Positions 1-5,467 of a DNA stretch of 16,264 nucleotides are shown piece by piece. The translations under genes were made by a program, and so were the position numbers. The notes under the pieces were generated by a model. That model was not told the origin of the DNA. It saw only the letters and a list, made by a program, of their open reading frames with translations, and did not search any database. The stretch spans positions 1-16,264 of the forward strand of contig CAUAJB010000052.1 in assembly GCA_958429225.1 (NCBI GenBank), in the 5' to 3' direction. How positions within the stretch are numbered: position 1 is the first letter of the stretch; the number at the start of each line of letters is the position of its first letter. This DNA is from an uncultured Collinsella sp. (GTDB taxonomy: Bacteria; Actinomycetota; Coriobacteriia; Coriobacteriales; Coriobacteriaceae).

Positions 1-55
1 GGTCACCAAGCACAACCTCAAGTACCGCCGCTACTACCACCAGTTCGACTACTAA
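1..55 (+). CDS. 3' end of a second SIS-domain deglycase gene (partial)
   Basis: Only the last 17 codons and a TAA stop (53-55) lie inside the window, read in the frame that begins at base 2. The residues end in RRYYHQFDY. All 55 bases are identical to 5151-5205, the 3' end of the complete FrlB/GfrF-like deglycase gene further on, and identity stops right after the stop codon. The EIIA gene begins 21 bases downstream, so this copy probably heads a deglycase-EIIA-EIIB transcription unit. Whether the copy is full length or intact cannot be seen. The function is inferred from the identical tail only. Confidence 0.8.
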   Translation, partial: VTKHNLKYRRYYHQFDY

Positions 56-76
56 TTTCATTTGGGGGAAACCGCA

Positions 77-496
77 ATGAGGCAATACATCTTTGCCAGC
101 CACGCGCATTTTGCGACCGGCATCAAAGAGAGCACCGAGCTGCTCTCGGGCGCGCGCGATAACGTCCACGACCTGTCGATGTTTGTCGACGGCCGCACCG
201 ACGTCGCCGAGGAGGCCGCCAAGCTCCTGGCGACCTTCGACCCCGCCGACGACGTAATCGTGTGCACCGACCTGTTTGGCGGCAGCGTCAACAACGAGTT
301 CACCAAGATTGTCCAGACGCGCCCCAGCACCTACCTGGTTGCCAACATGAATCTGCCGCTGCTGATCCAGCTGCTCTTTTCGGACCAGGAGGCTCCCGCC
401 GATCAGGTTATCCGCGAGATCCTCGCGGCTGACGACACGCGCGTCAAGTTTGTCAACGACCTGCTGACCGATGCGGATGACGAGGAAGAGTTCTAG
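77..496 (+). CDS. PTS mannose-family EIIA component
   Basis: This 139-residue protein is the cytoplasmic EIIA of a mannose/fructose/sorbose-family phosphotransferase system. It takes phosphate from HPr and passes it to EIIB. The N-terminus has the family pattern of a short beta strand followed by SHAHFATGIKES; His9 aligns with the phosphorylated histidine of the SHGxFA motif. A second family block, VCTDLFGGSVNN, lies near residues 70-81. The length matches a free-standing EIIA. The ATG at 77 was chosen over the in-frame TTG at 62, because GGGGGA at 64-69 is a good ribosome site for 77 and the family begins at this strand. The C-terminus is acidic (DADDEEEF). The EIIB gene follows after 57 bases. 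The neighbouring deglycase and epimerase suggest an Amadori compound as substrate. Confidence 0.9.
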   Translation: MRQYIFASHAHFATGIKESTELLSGARDNVHDLSMFVDGRTDVAEEAAKLLATFDPADDVIVCTDLFGGSVNNEFTKIVQTRPSTYLVANMNLPLLIQLLFSDQEAPADQVIREILAADDTRVKFVNDLLTDADDEEEF

Positions 497-553
497 TCAC
501 CGCCTGCTATTAATGGGGCCGGGTTTCCGGCATGAGACCTTTGGGGGTCAATC

Positions 554-1036
554 ATGATTCAACTGCTTCGCGTCGACCATCGTCTGCTTCATGGCCAGGT
601 GGCCGTCTCTTGGGTCCAGGGCTTGGGCTCCGACTGCATCTTCTGCGTTGGCGACAAGGTTGCCAACGATCCCGTCTGGAAGACTACGCTCAAGATGGGA
701 AAGCCGGCCAACGTCAAGCTCGTCATTAAGGACATGGAGCACGCCATCGAGGCCATCAACTCCGGTGTTACCGATAAGTACAAGATGATCATCTGCGTCG
801 CCAGCATCGCCGAGGCCAAGCAGCTTGTCGACGGCTGCCCGCAGATCACCTCCATCAACCTGGGCAACACCAAGTCCAAGGACGAGCAGCGTCCCGATGC
901 CCGTAAGATCTCCCGCCAGATCTTTGTGACTGCTGCCGAGGAAGAGGACATTCGCGAGCTCGTCGGCCGCGGTGTCGAGGTCGAGATTCGCGCTCTGGCC
1001 GACGACCCCAAGGTCGATGCCCTAAGCGCCCTCTAA
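554..1036 (+). CDS. PTS mannose-family EIIB component
   Basis: This 160-residue protein is the EIIB of the same system. It accepts phosphate from EIIA and transfers it to the sugar during transport. The N-terminus LLRVDHRLLHGQV is the family active-site block, and His13 in LLHGQV is the expected phosphorylated residue. The length fits a free-standing EIIB. Start ATG 554 is preceded by GGGGG at 543-547. A small GCCGG/CCGGC hairpin sits at 518-531 between EIIA and this gene. Downstream, a GC-rich hairpin and a new promoter separate it from the membrane components, so EIIA-EIIB and EIIC-EIID may be transcribed separately. Substrate is inferred from context only. Confidence 0.92.
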   Translation: MIQLLRVDHRLLHGQVAVSWVQGLGSDCIFCVGDKVANDPVWKTTLKMGKPANVKLVIKDMEHAIEAINSGVTDKYKMIICVASIAEAKQLVDGCPQITSINLGNTKSKDEQRPDARKISRQIFVTAAEEEDIRELVGRGVEVEIRALADDPKVDALSAL

Positions 1037-1043
1037 TTGGGAA

Positions 1044-1080
1044 CCACGGGCGGCGCGCACGGCGCCGCCCCTATTCGTGG
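1044..1080 (+). terminator. GC-rich hairpin after EIIB, possible terminator
   Basis: GGGCGGCG (1048-1055) pairs with CGCCGCCC (1063-1070) around a 7-base loop, and flanking CCAC/GTGG (1044-1047 and 1077-1080) could lengthen the stem. It begins eight bases after the EIIB stop. No T-run follows, so it is not a classic intrinsic terminator. It may be a partial terminator or an RNA-stabilising 3' end. The rest of 1081-1149 shows nothing recognisable. Confidence 0.4.
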
Positions 1081-1149
1081 GCGTACCGGATAAACGCTTT
1101 ACCCGTTACCCCCATCTACCGTTCACCGGGAGTACACGCCCGTTGAGCG

Positions 1150-1195
1150 ATTGGTATTAAATAGTTTTCGCATGACTATATAATTGGTATCAAAT
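1150..1195 (+). promoter_or_regulatory. Promoter with paired ATTGGTAT operator-like repeats upstream of EIIC
   Basis: A consensus -10 TATAAT lies at 1179-1184 and a weak -35 TTAAAT at 1157-1162, with a 16-base spacer. Two direct repeats, ATTGGTATTAAAT (1150-1162) and ATTGGTATCAAAT (1183-1195), sit on the -35 and on or just after the -10. The same arrangement occurs before the complete deglycase gene (4050-4094), so one regulator probably binds both. TGGTAT resembles half-sites of HutC-type GntR regulators, but here the sites are direct rather than inverted. The predicted leader of about 140 bases carries ACCGGT palindromes at 1203-1208 and 1226-1231 and a possible GGTGT/ACACC hairpin. Confidence 0.65.
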
Positions 1196-1330
1196 CATTT
1201 GCACCGGTTTAGGTGTTAACAGCACACCGGTACAAGCTGGATCTGTCTGGGCGATTGTCGGCATGGAAAAGGGCGCGCTGACAAGTCGGGAATCGCCGCG
1301 CGGATCCAAGAGGGATCAAAGGGAGGAACA

Positions 1331-2104
1331 ATGCTTGTTCAAGCGATCCTCATCGGACTTATCGCTGCCTTCGGTAAGCTCGATTATCAGCTCGGTACGC
1401 TCTATGCGTTCCGCCCGATCGTTCTGTGCCCGCTCGTCGGCATAGTCCTCGGGGACCTGCAGTCCGGCCTCGCCATCGGTGCGAGCCTCGAGCTGCTCTT
1501 CATGGGTTCTATCTCCATCGGCGCTTACGTGCCGCCCGATGAGACGATTGGCGGTGTGCTCGCCTGCGCCTTCGCTATTCAGCTGGGTCAGAGCACCGAG
1601 GCCGCTATCGCGCTCGCGATGCCCATCGCCACTCTGTGCCTGGCCATTAAGAACGTCGTCAACGCCGGTATGCCCCTTCTGGTCGACCGTGCCGACGTCT
1701 TTGCCAGCAAGGGTAACCTCAAGGGTATCTACGCTATGCACTGGATTATCGGTCTCGTGATTGTCGTCCTGGCCTTTATCCTGTGCTCGGTCTCCTTCTA
1801 TCTGGGTGCCGACGCTGTTCAGGGCCTGCTCGACTTCATCCCGACGTTCGTCCTCGATGGCTTTGGCGTCGCAGCCAACATCCTGCCTGCCATGGGCTTC
1901 GCCATGCTCGGCCGTCTGGTGCTTACCAAGCAGCTCGTGCCGTTCTACTTCCTGGGCTTCCTGCTGTGCTCCTATGCCAACGTGCCCGTCCTCGGCGTCG
2001 CCCTGATCGCAATCATCATCGGCATCGATAAGTACGACCTGCTGGGCCTTGGTGGCGCCCAGTCCCAGCTTTCTGTGGAAGGGGATGAGGACGATGACTT
2101 CTAA
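1331..2104 (+). CDS. PTS mannose-family EIIC membrane component
   Basis: This 257-residue integral membrane protein is the EIIC permease subunit, which forms the sugar channel together with EIID. The N-terminus is hydrophobic, and the block LGDLQSGLAIGASLELLFMG (around residues 41-60) followed by SIGAYVPPDE is typical of the family. Several further long hydrophobic segments follow, for example around residues 145-165 and 205-235. The tail is acidic (EGDEDDDF). Start ATG 1331 has a strong AAGGGAGG ribosome site just upstream (about 1318-1326). The EIID start overlaps its 3' end by 11 bases, which points to translational coupling. Transcription probably starts from the promoter at 1150-1195. 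Confidence 0.93.
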   Translation: MLVQAILIGLIAAFGKLDYQLGTLYAFRPIVLCPLVGIVLGDLQSGLAIGASLELLFMGSISIGAYVPPDETIGGVLACAFAIQLGQSTEAAIALAMPIATLCLAIKNVVNAGMPLLVDRADVFASKGNLKGIYAMHWIIGLVIVVLAFILCSVSFYLGADAVQGLLDFIPTFVLDGFGVAANILPAMGFAMLGRLVLTKQLVPFYFLGFLLCSYANVPVLGVALIAIIIGIDKYDLLGLGGAQSQLSVEGDEDDDF

Positions 2105-2918
2105 TTCCGAGAACCAGATTACTCGCTCCGACCTCATTAAGAGCGCCGTGAACACCGGCGCCCTGGGCATGGAATTCTCCTGGACCTACTACAAGCAGAT
2201 GAACATTGCCTTCTGCCTGATGGTCGCCAACATGCTCAAGAAGATCTATGCCGGCCGTCCCGATGATTACGCCGAGGCCTTGCACCGTCACAGCGCATTC
2301 TTCAACATCACCCCGCAGCTCGCTCCCTTCGTGGGTGGCATCGCGATGGCCATGGAAGAAAAGGTCGCTCGTGGCGAGGTTGAGCCCGAGAGCGTCAACG
2401 ACATCAAGGCCGCCCTCATGGGTCCGCTTTCCGGCCTGGGTGACTCCTTCTTCCTGTCCACCCTGCGCGTCGTCGCCGCTGCCGTGGGCATCAGCCTGTG
2501 CCAGGCCGGCAACGTCTTTGGCCCCATCGCCTTCCTGCTCGTCTACAACATCCCGGCGTTCCTGATTCGTATCTTTGGCGCTATCAAGGGTTATGAGCTA
2601 GGCATTGGTTTCCTCGACGAGGCTCAGAAGACCGGCCTGATGCAAAAGATCATGGCCTGCGTCGGCATTGTCGGCGTTATGGTCGTCGGCGCCATGAGCA
2701 AGGACATGTTCTGGGCTTCGTTGCCCATCGCCATTGGTCAGGGCGACTCCGCCCAGACTCTCCAGGACATCCTGGACGGCATCATGCCCGGTATGCTCGG
2801 TATGGCCGCCTTCTGGCTCTACTACTGGCTGCTCTCCAAGAAGATCAACCCGATGGTCCTGATCCTCTGCACCATGGTCGTGGGCATCATCGGCGCTTAC
2901 TTTGGCGTGCTTGCCTAA
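2094..2918 (+). CDS. PTS mannose-family EIID membrane component
   Basis: This 274-residue protein is the EIID subunit that partners EIIC. Family features are an N-terminal region with NTGALGMEFSWTYYKQMN (about residues 20-37), the block ALMGPLSGLGDSFF (about 107-120) and a hydrophobic C-terminal end. EIID is the component that distinguishes mannose-family PTS from the other PTS classes. The start chosen is ATG 2094, where GGAAGGGG is spaced suitably upstream. An in-frame ATG at 2085 is possible but sits almost on top of that site. It overlaps the EIIC gene by 11 bases. A terminator-like hairpin follows before the epimerase gene. Confidence 0.92.
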   Translation: MTSNSENQITRSDLIKSAVNTGALGMEFSWTYYKQMNIAFCLMVANMLKKIYAGRPDDYAEALHRHSAFFNITPQLAPFVGGIAMAMEEKVARGEVEPESVNDIKAALMGPLSGLGDSFFLSTLRVVAAAVGISLCQAGNVFGPIAFLLVYNIPAFLIRIFGAIKGYELGIGFLDEAQKTGLMQKIMACVGIVGVMVVGAMSKDMFWASLPIAIGQGDSAQTLQDILDGIMPGMLGMAAFWLYYWLLSKKINPMVLILCTMVVGIIGAYFGVLA

Positions 2919-2966
2919 TATGTTCGAATCGCGCTTCCATCGCGTCTAACGGTTGCGTCGATCTTT

Positions 2967-3004
2967 GGGGGGCTTGTCGCATCTGCGGCGGCCCCCTGTT
3001 TTTT
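2967..3004 (+). terminator. Intrinsic terminator between EIID and the epimerase gene
   Basis: GGGGGC (2968-2973) pairs with GCCCCC (2991-2996), with an inner CGCA/TGCG stem, and TGTTTTTT follows immediately. This is a convincing intrinsic terminator. The next gene starts only 27 bases later and no promoter is obvious in between, so read-through is likely needed for that gene, lowering its level relative to the permease. Confidence 0.8.
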
Positions 3005-3030
3005 AAAACTCCGTACGAAAGGGGAGGGCT

Positions 3031-3876
3031 ATGGTCGTACCCGAGCTTTCGCTCATGAACATCAACCATCGTTACTACAGCATCGAGACGTTTTTTAAGG
3101 CTGCAGGTGATGCCGGCTATCGCAATATCGAGCTGTGGACCGGCTCGATGCACCTGTATGTGGATTGCCATGAGCACGATTCGGTGGATAAGATTCGCGA
3201 TCTTGCCGCCCAATACGGTATCAAGATCGTGTGCGTGTGCCCCGAGCAGAACAACCCCAAGCCATGGAACGTCGCGGTGCGCGGTGAGGCGGGCCAAAAA
3301 CGCATCCTCTCGTACTTTAAGAATGTGATCGACGTTGCCGTTGAGTTGGGCGTGCCGCAGATTCTGGTGACGAGTGGTTGGGCCTATCTGGACGAGCCGG
3401 CTGAGGACGCCTGGGCCCGCAGCGTTGCCATGCTGCGCTCGGTGTGCGACTACGCCGATACGCGCGGTATTCGCGTCGCGCTCGAGGCCCTGCAGCCGTC
3501 GGAGTCCGTGTTGGTCAATACGGCACAGGATGTCGCGCGCATCCTCGAGGCGGTCGATCGTCCCAACCTGAAGGCCTGTATCGACTTTGGCGCCATGGAA
3601 GTTGCCGGCGACACGATCGACGGCTACTTTGAGGTTTTGGGCGACAAGATCGTTCACACCCACTTTGTAGATGTGGGCGGCGGCACGACGCATCTTGCCT
3701 GGGGCGACGGCGAGCGTGATATGCGTGCCGACCTCGAGGCACTCATGCGCCACGGCTATACGGGCTATGTCTCGGCCGAGACGTGTGATGGCCGCTACTA
3801 TCAGGATCCGTCCAAGGCGACGACTCAGGTTATCGAGATGTATCGCCGTGTGACAGCGGAGATGGAAGCCGAATAA
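3031..3876 (+). CDS. FrlC-like sugar-amine 3-epimerase (TIM-barrel isomerase family)
   Basis: This 281-residue protein belongs to the xylose-isomerase-like TIM-barrel sugar isomerase/epimerase family. It resembles FrlC, which interconverts fructoselysine and psicoselysine. The expected metal-binding residues are visible: Glu152 (LEALQP), Asp185 (CIDFG), His211 (HTHFVD) and Glu250 (SAET). The central PEQNNPKPWN (about 71-80) and the ending ERDMRADLEALMRHGYTGYV match FrlC's layout. Start ATG 3031 has GGGGAGGG just upstream. The gene lies between the PTS membrane genes and the deglycase, as expected for an Amadori-compound pathway. The exact substrate, free or phosphorylated, is not determined; another ketose epimerase activity is possible. 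Confidence 0.75.
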   Translation: MVVPELSLMNINHRYYSIETFFKAAGDAGYRNIELWTGSMHLYVDCHEHDSVDKIRDLAAQYGIKIVCVCPEQNNPKPWNVAVRGEAGQKRILSYFKNVIDVAVELGVPQILVTSGWAYLDEPAEDAWARSVAMLRSVCDYADTRGIRVALEALQPSESVLVNTAQDVARILEAVDRPNLKACIDFGAMEVAGDTIDGYFEVLGDKIVHTHFVDVGGGTTHLAWGDGERDMRADLEALMRHGYTGYVSAETCDGRYYQDPSKATTQVIEMYRRVTAEMEAE

Positions 3877-3888
3877 CTAAACTGCGCG

Positions 3889-3930
3889 GTTGCGCCGGAA
3901 ACGCTTGGGCGGGTCTGGCGCAACGCTTTT
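3889..3930 (+). terminator. Likely terminator after the epimerase gene
   Basis: GTTGCGCC (3889-3896) pairs perfectly with GGCGCAAC (3917-3924) around a 20-base loop. GCTTTTAT follows, giving a short T-run. It begins 13 bases after the epimerase stop. The T-run is short, so termination may be incomplete. Confidence 0.6.
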
Positions 3931-4049
3931 ATAGCTGGCGAGTTGTGGGGAACCCGTTGGCAGTAGCGCTCGAAATAGACAACTATTGGCGTTGTAATAC
4001 CACTCGGGCGAGGAAACCGACCGTTCGCCGCAAATCTCCGTGAGTTTGG

Positions 4050-4094
4050 ATTGGTATTAAATAACAAGCAATCGTATGGCTATAATTGGTATCA
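4050..4094 (+). promoter_or_regulatory. Promoter with paired ATTGGTAT repeats upstream of the deglycase
   Basis: A consensus -10 TATAAT at 4081-4086 and a weak -35 TTAAAT at 4057-4062 (18-base spacer) are flanked by ATTGGTATTAAAT (4050-4062) and ATTGGTATCA (4085-4094). This copies the layout before EIIC (1150-1195), with repeat starts 35 rather than 33 bases apart. A repressor on these sites would cover both promoter elements. The region between 3931 and 4049 shows nothing else recognisable. Confidence 0.65.
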
Positions 4095-4143
4095 GCAAGA
4101 AGCGCGATGTATAGAATTGCGCACATGTGATGGGAGGACACAC

Positions 4144-5205
4144 ATGAAGGAGACCGAGAAGATCGAGATCATGCACTTCGACCAGGAGGGCTACCTCGAG
4201 GACGGCAGGAACGTCTACGAGGCCGGCAAGAAGATGACCGCCCTGGCCGACCGCGTGCACGAGGAGGGCTACGACGCCGTCTTCCTGATGGGCGTCGGCG
4301 GCACCTGGGACGAGTTCATGCAGCTCGAGTACCTCATGAACAAGTTCGGCGACCGCGACCTCGAGGTCTACCTGATCCACGCCGCCGAGTGGAACGTCAT
4401 GGGCCACAAGCGCATGACCGACAGGTCCGTCGTGCTGACCGCCTCCGAGTCCGGCACCACCCCCGAGGTGCTCGAGGCCGTCGGCAAGATGAGGGAGATG
4501 GGCGTGCGCGTCTTCGCCATGACCAACCCCGAGGGCAAGATCGGGCAGGCCGTGGGCGCCGAGAACTGCGTCATGATGGCCTCCGACCACGGCGCCGGCG
4601 GCTGCGAGAAGGGCTACTACCTCGCCGACTGCTTCGGCCTGCGCCTGCTCAACCGCCGCGGCTGCTTCCCCAAGTTCGACCTGTTCATCGAGCAGACGAA
4701 GGACGTCTGGAAGGACATGCTCGACATCCGCAAGCGCTTCGAGCCGCGCGCCGAGGAGCTCGCCAGGAAGTACGCGCTGGCCGACTACACCATGTTCATC
4801 GGCTCGGGCGCGCTGTGGGGCGAGACCATCCTGTACTCCATGTGCCTGCTCGAGGAGATGCAGTGGAAGCGCATCCGCCACATCACCTCGCACGACTTCT
4901 TCCACGGCACGCTCGAGCTGCTCGAGCCCGGCGTCCCGGTGTTCCTGTTCATGGGAGAGGACGAGTGCCGCGCCCTCGACGAGCGCGTCCGCGCCTTCCT
5001 CACCAGCGGCGTGACCGGCGACGAGGACTACGTCATCATCGACACCGCCGAGTACGCGATCCCGGGCCTGGACGACGACTTCCGCGTCATCGTGTCCCCC
5101 TGGATCCTGTCCGTGCTGACCACCGACCGCCTCGCGCGCAACTACGAGCTGGTCACCAAGCACAACCTCAAGTACCGCCGCTACTACCACCAGTTCGACT
5201 ACTAA
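4144..5205 (+). CDS. FrlB/GfrF-like deglycase for 6-phosphorylated Amadori compounds (SIS domains)
   Basis: This 353-residue cytoplasmic enzyme has two SIS (sugar isomerase) domains. It resembles FrlB and GfrF, which split fructoselysine- or glucoselysine-6-phosphate into a hexose phosphate and lysine. The first SIS domain shows LMGVGGTWDEF (49-59) and ASESGTTPE (100-108). The second shows FIGSGALWGE (218-227). Glu238 and His254 are 16 residues apart, the same spacing as the catalytic Glu/His pair of FraB/FrlB. HGTLELLEPGVPVFLF and the RRYY ending also match FrlB. Start ATG 4144 has GGGAGG at 4132-4137. Codon use is extreme: apart from the stop, only one codon (GGA, Gly271) ends in A or T. 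A second copy ends at 55. Amadori specificity is inferred. Confidence 0.8.
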   Translation: MKETEKIEIMHFDQEGYLEDGRNVYEAGKKMTALADRVHEEGYDAVFLMGVGGTWDEFMQLEYLMNKFGDRDLEVYLIHAAEWNVMGHKRMTDRSVVLTASESGTTPEVLEAVGKMREMGVRVFAMTNPEGKIGQAVGAENCVMMASDHGAGGCEKGYYLADCFGLRLLNRRGCFPKFDLFIEQTKDVWKDMLDIRKRFEPRAEELARKYALADYTMFIGSGALWGETILYSMCLLEEMQWKRIRHITSHDFFHGTLELLEPGVPVFLFMGEDECRALDERVRAFLTSGVTGDEDYVIIDTAEYAIPGLDDDFRVIVSPWILSVLTTDRLARNYELVTKHNLKYRRYYHQFDY

Positions 5206-5256
5206 GAGCTGGTCACGGGTCCGATATCTTGGCTGGTTGATATCTCGACCCTGCAC

Positions 5257-5289
5257 AAGGGCGTCCGCATTTGCGCGGGCGCCCTTTTT
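5257..5289 (+). terminator. Intrinsic terminator after the deglycase gene
   Basis: AAGGGCGTCCGC (5257-5268) pairs with GCGGGCGCCCTT (5275-5286) with one G-U pair, a loop of six bases and a TTTTT run at 5285-5289. It closes the sugar-amine module and separates it from the histidine operon. A GATATC/GATATC pair flanks 10 bases just upstream (about 5223-5245) and has no clear role. Confidence 0.88.
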
Positions 5290-5386
5290 GCGTTGTGACA
5301 AGAGACTGCTGCTAACCGCTCGCCCTATGTTTCCAAATGAATACGCTATGAGCGGTTGCGGCGGATTTTCCCCGCAAGCACTCTAG

Positions 5387-5432
5387 TATGCTAAAGTACC
5401 CAGAAGACCGGCGGAGCTATGCCGGTCTTCTG
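5387..5432 (+). promoter_or_regulatory. Candidate his operon promoter and leader hairpin
   Basis: A plausible -10, TATGCT, lies at 5387-5392; no convincing -35 was found. Just downstream, CAGAAGACCGGC (5401-5412) pairs perfectly over 12 bases with GCCGGTCTTCTG (5421-5432) around the loop GGAGCTAT. The hairpin would lie near the 5' end of the his transcript. No T-run follows, so it is not a terminator by itself; RNA stabilisation or a regulatory role is possible. No T-box signature and no His-codon run was seen. The promoter call is weak, the hairpin is clear. Confidence 0.45.
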
Positions 5433-5467
5433 CTCTATATGAAACACAGCATGAGGAGGCTCACCAG

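Noticed and set aside
4057..5301. A 414-codon minus-strand frame opposite the deglycase gene
   Set aside because: It mirrors the extreme third-position G/C of the deglycase gene, which removes stop codons on the other strand. Its translation is low-complexity (repeated Val, Glu, Leu, His).
5393..5467. A His-specific T-box or classical attenuator before hisZG
   Set aside because: No T-box sequence, no run of His codons and no terminator with a T-run could be found in the leader.
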